Origin: Desulfobacterales bacterium
Lineage (GTDB): Bacteria; Desulfobacterota; Desulfobulbia; Desulfobulbales; BM004
Direction of reading: 5' to 3'
DNA: 14,530 nucleotides
NCBI GenBank assembly: GCA_012974315.1
Contig: JAAXQI010000012.1
Span: 1-14,530 of the forward strand
Positions 7,727 to 14,530 of the stretch are shown piece after piece (positions within the stretch are counted from its first letter, which is position 1; every line of letters begins with the position of its first letter). Below the pieces are notes generated by a model, which saw only the letters and a program-made list of their open reading frames with translations, did not search any database and was not told the origin of the DNA. A program made the position numbers and the translations under genes.

Positions 7727-7751
7727 GGGGACATATTTCAAATCTGTCCCC
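7727..7751 (-). repeat. Dispersed palindrome, copy B
   Basis: Arms GGGGACATATTT and AAATCTGTCCCC flank a single central base, with one arm mismatch. Read on the minus strand it is followed by CCGGATGAG, the same asymmetric tail as copy C at 9249, so this copy is inverted relative to the other two. It lies 19 bases upstream of the ribosome binding site of the small Cys protein gene and could form a stable hairpin in its 5' leader. Confidence 0.85.
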
Positions 7752-7843
7752 TTTCAAAAAAAACCGCACTTCAAGGCCTGGCTACGGATTCAAGAAAAAA
7801 TGTAATTAAACGTTACCAGCTTGTGCTAATAAAATATACACGA

Positions 7844-8000
7844 AAGATTAAAGCTACAAGATGTGAGGGGTGAGGAGTGAGGGGTAAAAAATCTGTTTCT
7901 GGTTACTGGTTGCCCGATACTGAGGAAAAAGATAAGGGTACAAGGATAAAGGGAAAAGGTTAAAGGCTAAATACTGATTACTGATTGCTGGGTACTGGGA
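7844..8000. repeat. Degenerate 7-base-period array
   Basis: This AT- and purine-rich stretch divides almost wholly into 7-base units. Units GAGGGGT, GAGGAGT and GAGGGGT lie in phase at 7865-7885; TCTGGTT and ACTGGTT at 7898-7911; and ten units in unbroken phase at 7931-8000, among them GATAAGG (7931), GATAAAG (7945), GTTAAAG (7959), ACTGATT (7973 and 7980) and ACTGGGA (7994). Unit sequence changes along the array while the period holds. It fills most of the 342-bp gap between argJ and the small Cys gene. I see no gene in this gap and only weak promoter-like matches. Confidence 0.75.
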
Positions 8001-8035
8001 AAAAACAAACTCCCCAAATATATAGTGAGGGAGCT
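8000..8035 (-). terminator. Probable rho-independent terminator of argJ
   Basis: On the minus strand, just past the argJ stop, AGCTCCC (8035-8029) pairs with GGGAGTT (8014-8008), a 7-bp stem with one G-U pair and a 14-base A/T-rich loop. After TG comes a six-T run (8005-8000). The stem is short and the loop large, so termination may be partial. Confidence 0.5.
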
Positions 8036-8038
8036 TAA

Positions 8039-9223
8039 TCAGCTTCGGTAGTCAGCATTAATTTTGATATAATCCACAGAAAGGTCACAGGTATAGACTT
8101 CACTTCCAGCCTGACCTGTTTTCAGATCAACGGTCACGGTGAAAGTTTTCTGCTTCAGGACTTCTGTCGCCCTTGCTTCTGCTGCAGTTCCAAACCCTAA
8201 GCCGTCTCTTACCAGGACAACATCATCAAAAGCAATATCAACGCGGTTCTGATCAAATTCAACTCCGGAACGGCCAAGAGCGGCTATGATTCTTCCCCAG
8301 TTGGCATCCTCTCCGAAAAAAGCTGTTTTAACCAGTGACGAATTGGCAATTGTGCGGGCAGCCTGTTCAGCATCCGGTTCACTCCGGGCATTTTTAACCT
8401 TAATGGTAACCAGCTTGGTGGCGCCCTCGCCGTCTGCGACTATCTGCAAGGCCAGGTCTTTTAATAAATCTTCCAGGGAAGCTGCAAATATTCTGCTGTC
8501 TTCAGAATCAAGTCCATCAATCTCAGGATTTCCGGACTCGCAACTTGCAAGAACAAGAACCGTATCATTTGTGCTCGTGTCACCATCAACGGTAATCTTA
8601 TTAAAGGATTGCTTCACTCCGTTTGACAGGTGATGCTGAAGTACATCCGCAGCAATAGCAGCGTCTGTCATGACAAAACAGAGCATGGTTGCCATGTTCG
8701 GCATGATCATGCCGGCTCCTTTAGTCATGCCGAAGAGCTTTACTTCCCTGCCTCCAATGGAGCAGATGCGCTCAGCAGTTTTGGGAACTGTATCTGTCGT
8801 CATGATAGCCCGGGCTACATCTTCATAACTATCGGGGGAAAGGTTCTCAACCAGGGTATCAACTGCGGCTGCAATTTTTTCAACCGGCAACTGCTCACCA
8901 ATCACGCCGGTGGAAGCTATCTGCACCAGGTTTTCATCGATATTCAGGGCAGCTGCAATCAAGTTGGAACAGGCAAACGCTGCCTGCATACCAATCTCAC
9001 CCGTACAGGCATTTGCCACACCGCTGTTCACAAGAATTGCCTGTGCCCTGCCCTGCCGAATCCTCTCCATATCAAGCAGCACTGGAGCTGCCTTTACAAG
9101 GCTTGTGGTATAAACACCAGCAGCAACCGCAGGTTTTTCACAGTATATAAGCCCGAGATCCAACCGGTCTTTTTTCCTGATCCCGGCTCGAACTGCAGAA
9201 TATTTGAATCCATTAACTATCAA
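8039..9223 (-). CDS. argJ: Bifunctional ornithine acetyltransferase / N-acetylglutamate synthase ArgJ
   Basis: ArgJ moves the acetyl group from N-acetylornithine to glutamate, the recycling step of arginine synthesis; bifunctional forms also use acetyl-CoA. The 394-residue protein has normal length and carries the self-cleavage site in PNMATML, with Thr179 as the new N-terminal nucleophile of the beta chain, plus the oxyanion-region STGVIG (104-109) and the GDTSTND segment. The ending INADYRS fits the conserved C-terminus. The start is a TTG at 9223: an in-frame TAG lies two codons upstream, so no other upstream start is possible, and the ribosome binding site (AAAAGGG) is weak. It lies 78 bp after secA on the same strand with a palindrome between; I recall secA-argJ being adjacent in other Desulfobacterota-related genomes. 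Whether it is bifunctional cannot be told from sequence alone, and a separate acetylglutamate-synthase-like gene lies upstream. Confidence 0.93.
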   Translation of the reverse strand: MIVNGFKYSAVRAGIRKKDRLDLGLIYCEKPAVAAGVYTTSLVKAAPVLLDMERIRQGRAQAILVNSGVANACTGEIGMQAAFACSNLIAAALNIDENLVQIASTGVIGEQLPVEKIAAAVDTLVENLSPDSYEDVARAIMTTDTVPKTAERICSIGGREVKLFGMTKGAGMIMPNMATMLCFVMTDAAIAADVLQHHLSNGVKQSFNKITVDGDTSTNDTVLVLASCESGNPEIDGLDSEDSRIFAASLEDLLKDLALQIVADGEGATKLVTIKVKNARSEPDAEQAARTIANSSLVKTAFFGEDANWGRIIAALGRSGVEFDQNRVDIAFDDVVLVRDGLGFGTAAEARATEVLKQKTFTVTVDLKTGQAGSEVYTCDLSVDYIKINADYRS

Positions 9224-9248
9224 TTTCTAAAACCCTTTTCCATTAAAA

Positions 9249-9273
9249 GGGGACAGATTTCAAATCTGTCTCC
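9249..9273 (+). repeat. Dispersed palindrome, copy C
   Basis: Arms GGGGACAGATTT and AAATCTGTCTCC flank one central base and are followed by GGATGAG. This is the best-preserved copy, with a single arm difference that still pairs as G-T. It occupies the 78-bp gap between the secA stop and the argJ start, so a hairpin would form in the shared transcript and could affect read-through or mRNA ends. Confidence 0.85.
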
Positions 9274-9301
9274 GGATGAGATCAGATGAAATGGCAACAA
9301 A

Positions 9302-11851
9302 CTACTTGAGCTTGCCACAGCATTTTTTATACTTCTTGCCACTCCCGCAGGGACATGGGTCGTTACGGCCAGTCTTTTCACCTTCCCTTTTCGTGGGCTG
9401 TTGCTGGGCCTGTCCGGATTCCTCGCCCCCCCGGCTCAAACGCATCTCGCTCTGCTGACGTTTTCTTTTCTCCAGGGCCTCACGATCAATTTCTTCCTGA
9501 CTGGCAATCTTTATTCTGAAAAGGGTCACCAGTGTTTGCCGCTTCACGGTTTCAATCATGTTGGCAAACATTTCAAAACCCTCACGCTTATATTCATTCA
9601 AAGGGTTTTTCTGGCCATAGCCCCGCAAACCGATGCCTTCCTTGAGGTGATCCATGTTCAGGAGATGTTCTTTCCAATAGGTATCAACCATCTGCAGAAA
9701 AACAACCCGTTCAAGATAACGTAAGCCTTCAGCACCGATCTTCTCTTCCTGCTCCTCATAGGCGCGCTGGCCAGCTTGCATCAACTTCTCCACAAAGCTG
9801 TCGTGGTCCAGGTCCTGCTTGTCTGCTTCATCCCATTCAGGTGCAACACCGATGGAGCCTTGCACCCGCTCATTGATACCCTGCCAGTCCCAATCCGCTG
9901 ACAAAATTTTCTGTTCAAAAAATTCTGCAGCGATAGAATCCATCTCTTCAGAGAGTATATCTTCAATTACCGGCTTAATGTCTTCACTGTCAAGAGCCTC
10001 ACGCCGTTGCTGGTAGATGACTTCCCTCTGCTTGTTCATGACATCATCATATTCAAGCAGATGTTTACGAATATCAAAGTTATGCCCCTCTACCTTGCGC
10101 TGGGCGTTTTCAATGGCCTTGCTGATCATGCCGTGTTCAATCGGCTCATCCTCATCCATTCCGAGCTTATCAAGAATGCCGGAGATCTTGTCCGAGCCGA
10201 AAATTCGCAGCAGATCATCTTCCAGAGAAAGATAAAAACGGGAAGAACCGGCGTCCCCCTGCCTTCCGGAACGTCCACGGAGCTGGTTGTCAATCCGTCT
10301 TGACTCATGACGGCTGGTGCCTAAAATATGCAGACCGCCAAGATCCGCCACCTCTTCGCCCAGTTTGATATCGGTGCCCCGGCCGGCCATATTGGTAGCA
10401 ATGGTAACCCTGCCCTTCTGGCCTGCTTTTGCAATAATTTCTGCTTCCTTATCATGCTGTTTTGCATTGAGCACAGAATGGGGGATGCCATCTTTTTTCA
10501 GCATATTGGATATCTTTTCAGAGACATCTATGGAAATGGTACCGACCAGTACTGGCTGTCCCTTTTTGTGAAGCTCTTTAATTTCACGGATGACAGCCTT
10601 GTATTTAGCCTGGATATTCTTGTAGATCGAATCCGGAAAATCAATCCGCACCATCTTTTCATTGGGCGGGATTATGACCACATCAAGGTTATAAATTTTC
10701 TTGAATTCAGGGGCTTCTGTATCTGCCGTACCTGTCATGCCTGAAAGCTTTTTATAAAGACGGAAATAATTCTGAAAGGTAATGGAGGCCAATGTCTGAT
10801 TTTCCTTTTCGACCTTAACACCTTCCTTTGCCTCCAGAGCCTGGTGCAAACCATCACTGTAACGGCGGCCCGGCATGGTGCGCCCGGTAAACTCGTCAAC
10901 GATCACCACTTCTCCATCCTTGACCAGGTAGTCGACATCTCTCTGGAACAGAAGATGGGCCTTCATTGCCTGGTTCAAGTGGTGCAGGTATTCAATATTT
11001 TGGGGGTCGTACAGGTTGTCCACCTTAAGCAGCTCCTCGCCCAGGGCCACACCTTCCTCGGTCATTGATACGGACTTTGATTTTTCATCCAGGGTATAGT
11101 GTTCCTCATTTTTGAAACGGGGTGCAATCTTATCCACCTGGTTGTAAAGCTCTGTTGAAATATCGGCAGGACCGGAAATGATAAGAGGCGTCCTTGCTTC
11201 ATCAATAAGGATGGAGTCAACCTCATCAACTATGGCAAAGTTGAAATCCCGCTGACAATAATCCTTGATATCGAATTTCATATTGTCACGCAGGTAATCA
11301 AAACCGAACTCATTGTTGGTGCCGTAGGTGACATCAGCATTATAAGCCGCCTGGCGCTCTTCGTCATTCATACCATGGACGATTGTACCTGTAGTAAGAC
11401 CCAGAAAACGGTAGATTGAACCCATCCATTCAGCATCACGGCTGGCCAGGTAATCATTGACCGTCACAACGTGCACGCCTTTTCCTGATAATGCATTCAG
11501 GTAGACCGCGAGCGTTGAACACAGGGTCTTGCCCTCACCTGTTTTCATCTCAGCGATCTTGCCCTGATGCAGAATCACACCGCCAACTATCTGCACATCA
11601 TAATGTCTCTCACCGATGACCCTTCTGGCAGCTTCCCGGGTTACAGCAAAGGCCTCCGGCATCAGGTCGTCCAAAGACTCTCCCTTGGCAACTCTTTCCT
11701 TGAATTCAACCGTCTTTGCTGCCAGTTCGGCATCATCCAATTTCTGAATATCGGGCTCAAGGCTGTTTGTCTTCTCGACAATAGGCTGAATCAGCTTCAG
11801 GACTCTTTCATTTTTACTGCCGAAAATTTTTGTTAATGCAGAACCTATCAT
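9302..11851 (-). CDS. secA: Preprotein translocase ATPase SecA
   Basis: SecA is the motor that pushes unfolded preproteins through SecYEG at the inner membrane. The 849-residue protein is full length and shows Walker A MKTGEGKT (102-109), Walker B with DEVD (209-212), the preprotein-binding region (about 220-375), the second helicase half (GRGTDIKLG, then GRSGRQGD), the helical scaffold, and a C-terminal zinc-binding tail. That tail has C-x-C-x8-C-C (Cys833, 835, 844, 845) in the SecB/lipid-binding motif NDPCPCGSGKKYKKCC. The ATG at 11851 gives the standard MIGSALTKIFGSKN beginning; GGAG lies 11 bases upstream. It begins 172 bp after the acetyltransferase gene, a gap large enough for its own promoter, and continues towards argJ. 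Confidence 0.98.
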   Translation of the reverse strand: MIGSALTKIFGSKNERVLKLIQPIVEKTNSLEPDIQKLDDAELAAKTVEFKERVAKGESLDDLMPEAFAVTREAARRVIGERHYDVQIVGGVILHQGKIAEMKTGEGKTLCSTLAVYLNALSGKGVHVVTVNDYLASRDAEWMGSIYRFLGLTTGTIVHGMNDEERQAAYNADVTYGTNNEFGFDYLRDNMKFDIKDYCQRDFNFAIVDEVDSILIDEARTPLIISGPADISTELYNQVDKIAPRFKNEEHYTLDEKSKSVSMTEEGVALGEELLKVDNLYDPQNIEYLHHLNQAMKAHLLFQRDVDYLVKDGEVVIVDEFTGRTMPGRRYSDGLHQALEAKEGVKVEKENQTLASITFQNYFRLYKKLSGMTGTADTEAPEFKKIYNLDVVIIPPNEKMVRIDFPDSIYKNIQAKYKAVIREIKELHKKGQPVLVGTISIDVSEKISNMLKKDGIPHSVLNAKQHDKEAEIIAKAGQKGRVTIATNMAGRGTDIKLGEEVADLGGLHILGTSRHESRRIDNQLRGRSGRQGDAGSSRFYLSLEDDLLRIFGSDKISGILDKLGMDEDEPIEHGMISKAIENAQRKVEGHNFDIRKHLLEYDDVMNKQREVIYQQRREALDSEDIKPVIEDILSEEMDSIAAEFFEQKILSADWDWQGINERVQGSIGVAPEWDEADKQDLDHDSFVEKLMQAGQRAYEEQEEKIGAEGLRYLERVVFLQMVDTYWKEHLLNMDHLKEGIGLRGYGQKNPLNEYKREGFEMFANMIETVKRQTLVTLFRIKIASQEEIDREALEKRKRQQSEMRLSRGGEESGQAQQQPTKREGEKTGRNDPCPCGSGKKYKKCCGKLK

Positions 11852-11939
11852 TCTGTTACAACTCCAGGATTGATGACTTTATTGCAGTCTTTTATTTAAA
11901 AATATCTTTCACAAACAAAGTTTGCAAAAATTGTTTTCT

Positions 11940-11966
11940 GAAAACTCGTAATTCAATTACGTTTTC
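11940..11966. repeat. Inverted repeat between the acetyltransferase gene and secA
   Basis: CGTAATT (11947-11953) and AATTACG (11955-11961) are perfect inverted copies around one base. After a two-base bulge the stem extends with GAAAA (11940-11944) and TTTTC (11962-11966). It could be a terminator-like hairpin after the acetyltransferase gene or an operator ahead of secA. A real minus-strand terminator would need a T-run, which is absent on that side. No convincing promoter boxes were found in the 172-bp gap. Confidence 0.4.
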
Positions 11967-12023
11967 TTAATTGGTCTACAGGAAATACTTCAGCTGATAG
12001 CCGAGACTGATGCCACTAAAGTG

Positions 12024-12500
12024 TTATGCATCTTTTTCCCAAATCAGGGCTTCCTCATTGCAGTCAGGGAATTTGGAGCAATTAATGCAATCACTCCAGA
12101 CCTTATGGGGCAACTCTGCCTTATCAATATCCTTAAAGCCAAGTTTCCTGAAAAAATCCGGCTGATACGTGAGAGTAAACACCCTGGTAATACCATAGGA
12201 GTCTGCCTCTGCCAGCGCCTTGCTGACAAGCTGCCTCCCAACACCTTTCCCATGGAACTCGTCAATGACAGCCAATGATCTGATCTCTGCCAGGTTGTCC
12301 CAGCATATATGAAAAGAACAGACCCCGACCAGTTTTTCCTGATCCGGGTCATCTTCCGCCTGCTCCACATAGACACTGAAATCTTTTAACTGGTCGTACA
12401 AAGAGCTCAGAGATCGCCCTAACAGTAAATCCTTATCAGCAAAATACTGCAGCAGCTTATGAATTTTCTTTATGTCACCCATACGGGCATTGCGGATCAT
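12024..12500 (-). CDS. GNAT acetyltransferase, short N-acetylglutamate synthase type
   Basis: This 158-residue GNAT-fold acyltransferase probably acetylates glutamate to start arginine synthesis. The acetyl-CoA loop is FHGKGVG (82-88), where family members usually have Q/R at His83, and the conserved core WDNLAEIRSLAV (67-78) is present. The tail HKVWSDC..C.....C (Cys138, 141, 147) is typical of the short NAGS-like acetyltransferases of delta-proteobacteria and actinobacteria, which lack the kinase-like domain of classical ArgA. The upstream ribosome binding site GAGGA is about 11 bases from the ATG. It lies between argS and secA and shares the strand with argJ, which supports an arginine role. 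A different amino acid or amine substrate cannot be excluded. Confidence 0.75.
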   Translation of the reverse strand: MIRNARMGDIKKIHKLLQYFADKDLLLGRSLSSLYDQLKDFSVYVEQAEDDPDQEKLVGVCSFHICWDNLAEIRSLAVIDEFHGKGVGRQLVSKALAEADSYGITRVFTLTYQPDFFRKLGFKDIDKAELPHKVWSDCINCSKFPDCNEEALIWEKDA

Positions 12501-12601
12501 GACTATGTCTTCCTCAACATCTTGGTTTTTTTAATTATAGCGGCGCCATCTTACTCCGGTAGCAAGGCAGGGTCAAGCACTGTGACGCCTGAATCACGCA
12601 A

Positions 12602-12757
12602 CTACCCCGGCGGCAAAAGAACTTCCTGCCCGGCCCAGATACCAAGAAGAAACATCCAGAGAAGAATACAGAATAATACTGCCCCAATTCCGAATAGTCC
12701 TCCCAGGGTGAGCTCAAACTTTATTTTCTTCTTTTTCTTACTTTTTTTCCTAACCAC
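12602..12757 (-). pseudogene. Short membrane-anchor ORF, likely stump of a SPOR/FtsN-type gene
   Basis: From a GTG at 12757, 51 codons give a Lys/Arg-rich start (residues 3-13), then KFELTLGGLFGIG, then one strong TM helix (about 19-40) ending LGIWAGQEVLLP, then TAG. The basic head, single TM and LGxxxGQ ending resemble the N-terminus of SPOR-domain (FtsN-like) division proteins of Desulfobacterota, which I recall lying beside argS in some of these genomes. The reading frame continues 16 codons past the TAG before a second stop at 12551, and no SPOR domain is present. There is no ribosome binding site; a heptamer array sits where the 5' end should be. A truncated, decayed gene is the best reading. 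A genuine 51-residue membrane peptide is the alternative. A sequencing error in the TAG would not restore a full gene. Confidence 0.5.
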
Positions 12758-12765
12758 TTTTAAAA

Positions 12766-12793
12766 TTTTGAGTTTTGAGTTTTGAGTTTTGAG
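12766..12793. repeat. TTTTGAG heptamer array (4 units)
   Basis: Four perfect tandem copies of TTTTGAG lie between the argS end and the SPOR-like fragment, directly against the 5' side of that fragment. It is one of three 7-base-period arrays in the window. Confidence 0.9.
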
Positions 12794-12825
12794 TTAACCC
12801 CTAAAAGTCTTTCATTCCAACTCCA

Positions 12826-12846
12826 TGTGCCCTGAGCCCTGTGCCT
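12826..12846. repeat. TGTGCCC-type heptamer triplet
   Basis: Three consecutive 7-base units, TGTGCCC, TGAGCCC and TGTGCCT, lie immediately past the argS stop. The TGTGCC core recalls the reverse complement of the GGCACAAA octamers at 5545-5584 but with period 7 instead of 8. It may be the same kind of slippage-prone element. Confidence 0.6.
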
Positions 12847-12852
12847 TTAAAT

Positions 12853-14511
12853 TTACATTGATTCAGGTGCAGAAAGACCGACCATCCGCAAACCATTATG
12901 AAAAACTATGCGAAGTGATTCAGCAAGCCATAACCTGGCCTGGGTAAGCTCCGGGTCATCTGAAATAACAAGGTGCCTGTTATAGTAACTGTGAAACTGG
13001 CCTGCCAGTTCCATGAGGAAGAAGATAATCCTGTGCGGTGATAGGTCAAGGGCTGCGCTTTCAACTAATTCAGGAAAGGAAGCAAGGGCCTTGAGCATAT
13101 TCATTTCATCGGCAAGTATCAGTTTATCCAGGGATAACTGGTCCAGGGCGATTCGTGTAATGCTTTTTTCTGTCGCCTTCTTCTGGATACTACGCAGACG
13201 TGCATTGGCATATTGTATATAAAAAACCGGATTCTCCTGACTTTCTTTGGTGGCAAGATCAAGATCAAACTCCAGTTGACTGTCAGCCTTGCGCATCAAA
13301 AAGAAAAACCTGATCACATCCGGCCCCACCTCGTCGAAGAGTTCATCCACCGTAATAAAATTAGCCTTCCTGGTTGACATTTTCACCTGTTTCCCTTCAC
13401 GGGTCAGGGTAACAAACTGATGGAGAACCACCGTTATCTTTGAATCATCATAGCCAAGGGCCCTGATGCCGGCGAGGACATCCGGCACAGTAGCAATATG
13501 GTCTGCACCGAAGATATTTACCAACCAGTCGAATCCCCGCCTTATTTTTTCCCTGTGATAGGCGATATCAGGCAATCTGTAGGTCGGTTCGCCTGTACTT
13601 TTAATGATAACGCGATCCTTCTCCTGGCCAAATTCCGTGGTCTTGAACCACACCGCCCCATCAAGGTCATAGACAAATCCCTTTTCACGAAGAGTAACAA
13701 CTACGTCATCAACGAGTCCTTTTTCGTAAAGGGAGTGTTCGTTGTAATAGGAATCAAATTTAATATCGAGGCGTGCAAGGGTGTCAGTAATATTTGCAAA
13801 TATCTCCTGTTCGGCCTTTTCCCTGAAAGGTTCTACATCTTCAGTATCTTTGAGTGAGTCCCCTTTTTCGGCAACAAGTTTTCTGGCAATATCATAAATG
13901 TATTCTCCCTGGTACCCATCCTCCGGAAAATCACCATCAAGCCCCAGAACTTCCATATAACGGGCCCTGGTGGATTGGCCCAAAATCCGCATTTGACGGC
14001 CGGCATCATTGTAATAATATTCCCGTGTAACATCATGGCCGGTAGATTCCAGCAACCTGGCAATGGCATCTCCCAGAACTGCCTGGCGCCCATGACCTAT
14101 GGAGAGAGGACCGGTGGGATTGGCACTGACAAACTCAACCAGCACCTTTTTATTCTCCCCCACTTTAGAATATCCGTAGGTGTAGGCCTTGTCGCAGACC
14201 GGTTTAATTACCGACTGCCAAACCTCGTTCCTAATAAATAAATTGATAAAACCGGGTCCGGCAATCTCAACCTTGTCAAAGAGCTCAGTATATTCAGAAA
14301 GCTTTGCGGTAAGCTGGGCAGCCAGCTCACGGGGATTCTTCTTTTCCCGGCCTGCCATGATCATAGCCATGTTAGTGGAAAAATCACCATGGGAGGCATG
14401 CTTGGGAAGTTCAACTGTGTAGGAACCGGCCGCTCCGGCAGACCATAACTCCTGCTTAACACCTTCAATAAAACAACTATCCAGAATTTCTTTTACGCGT
14501 ACCTTTATCAT
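12853..14511 (-). CDS. argS: Arginyl-tRNA synthetase ArgS
   Basis: This class I synthetase charges tRNA-Arg in the cytoplasm. The 552-residue protein has normal length. It shows the N-terminal Add1 domain (about 1-85), the HIGH-type motif as GPLSIGHGR (135-142, Ser137 at the first His position), the conserved YYNDAGRQ (166-173), a KMSKS-type motif KMSTR (377-381), and the C-terminal DALR anticodon-binding domain ending LSAPESM. The ATG at 14511 gives a family-like beginning; only a weak GAG-type ribosome binding site is visible, and the sequence ends 19 bases upstream, so the promoter is outside. It is the first visible gene of the minus-strand block. Confidence 0.97.
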   Translation of the reverse strand: MIKVRVKEILDSCFIEGVKQELWSAGAAGSYTVELPKHASHGDFSTNMAMIMAGREKKNPRELAAQLTAKLSEYTELFDKVEIAGPGFINLFIRNEVWQSVIKPVCDKAYTYGYSKVGENKKVLVEFVSANPTGPLSIGHGRQAVLGDAIARLLESTGHDVTREYYYNDAGRQMRILGQSTRARYMEVLGLDGDFPEDGYQGEYIYDIARKLVAEKGDSLKDTEDVEPFREKAEQEIFANITDTLARLDIKFDSYYNEHSLYEKGLVDDVVVTLREKGFVYDLDGAVWFKTTEFGQEKDRVIIKSTGEPTYRLPDIAYHREKIRRGFDWLVNIFGADHIATVPDVLAGIRALGYDDSKITVVLHQFVTLTREGKQVKMSTRKANFITVDELFDEVGPDVIRFFFLMRKADSQLEFDLDLATKESQENPVFYIQYANARLRSIQKKATEKSITRIALDQLSLDKLILADEMNMLKALASFPELVESAALDLSPHRIIFFLMELAGQFHSYYNRHLVISDDPELTQARLWLAESLRIVFHNGLRMVGLSAPESM

Positions 14512-14530
14512 TATTTTCTCAATATATTTT

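Noticed and set aside
7844..8000. CRISPR-like array between argJ and the small Cys gene
   Set aside because: Units are only 7 bases with no spacers, and no cas genes are in the window.
9220..9243. Seven-codon mini-ORF overlapping the argJ TTG start (TTGA overlap) on the minus strand, a possible leader peptide
   Set aside because: No ribosome binding site precedes its ATG, it has no run of arginine or other regulatory codons, and such short ORFs are expected by chance.
9249..9273. Palindrome after the secA stop read as the secA terminator
   Set aside because: No T-run follows the stem on the minus strand, and the same element with its asymmetric tail occurs at two other sites not placed as terminators.
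8630..9289. Open frame of 219 codons antisense to argJ
   Set aside because: It has no recognisable domains and lies wholly over the well-conserved argJ coding frame, so it is a shadow of argJ.
12459..12785. Open frame of 108 codons on the + strand opposite the SPOR-like fragment
   Set aside because: Low-complexity Phe-rich end is the complement of the Lys-rich codons of the minus-strand fragment; no ribosome binding site or domain.

Overview
The window looks like one end-to-end assembly contig from a Gram-negative bacterium, most likely Desulfobacterota (Desulfobulbales-like). The support is indirect: the protein family variants, the secA-argJ pairing, the short-form N-acetylglutamate-synthase-like acetyltransferase with a Cys-rich tail, and intergenic palindromes of the GGGGACAGATTT type that I associate with sulfate-reducer genomes. 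No 16S or other decisive marker is present, so the placement is inference. The first 19 bases are an exact Tn5/Nextera mosaic end, so base 20 is the first genomic base.

The left half (39-7455) is read on the + strand. It holds a two-TM potassium channel with an RCK domain, a radical-SAM lysine 2,3-aminomutase family protein, a tandem universal stress protein, a membrane-anchored transglutaminase-like protein, and an ABC transporter ATPase and its large permease. The transglutaminase-like gene and the ATPase gene are 3 bp apart. The ATPase and permease genes are separated by about 250 bp of octamer-repeat and inverted-repeat sequence.

The right half (7517-14511) is read on the - strand. In transcription order it holds argS, a short membrane-anchor ORF that looks like the stump of a SPOR/FtsN-type gene, a GNAT acetyltransferase of the short N-acetylglutamate synthase type, secA, argJ, and a 59-residue eight-cysteine protein with a strong ribosome binding site. 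The two halves converge at about 7456-7516. Arginine synthesis and use (acetyltransferase, argJ, argS) is the common thread of this half, with secA as housekeeping.

The gene content is mostly core metabolism and housekeeping. I see no phage, CRISPR, toxin-antitoxin, transposase, rRNA or tRNA gene. The unusual material lies between genes: three copies of one oriented palindrome, a region of about 157 bp made of degenerate 7-base units, two smaller 7-base arrays, and an 8-base array with an inverted partner. No clear new defence or biosynthetic system is visible. The best leads are the small Cys protein, the heptamer arrays, the transglutaminase-ABC cassette and the decayed SPOR-like gene.
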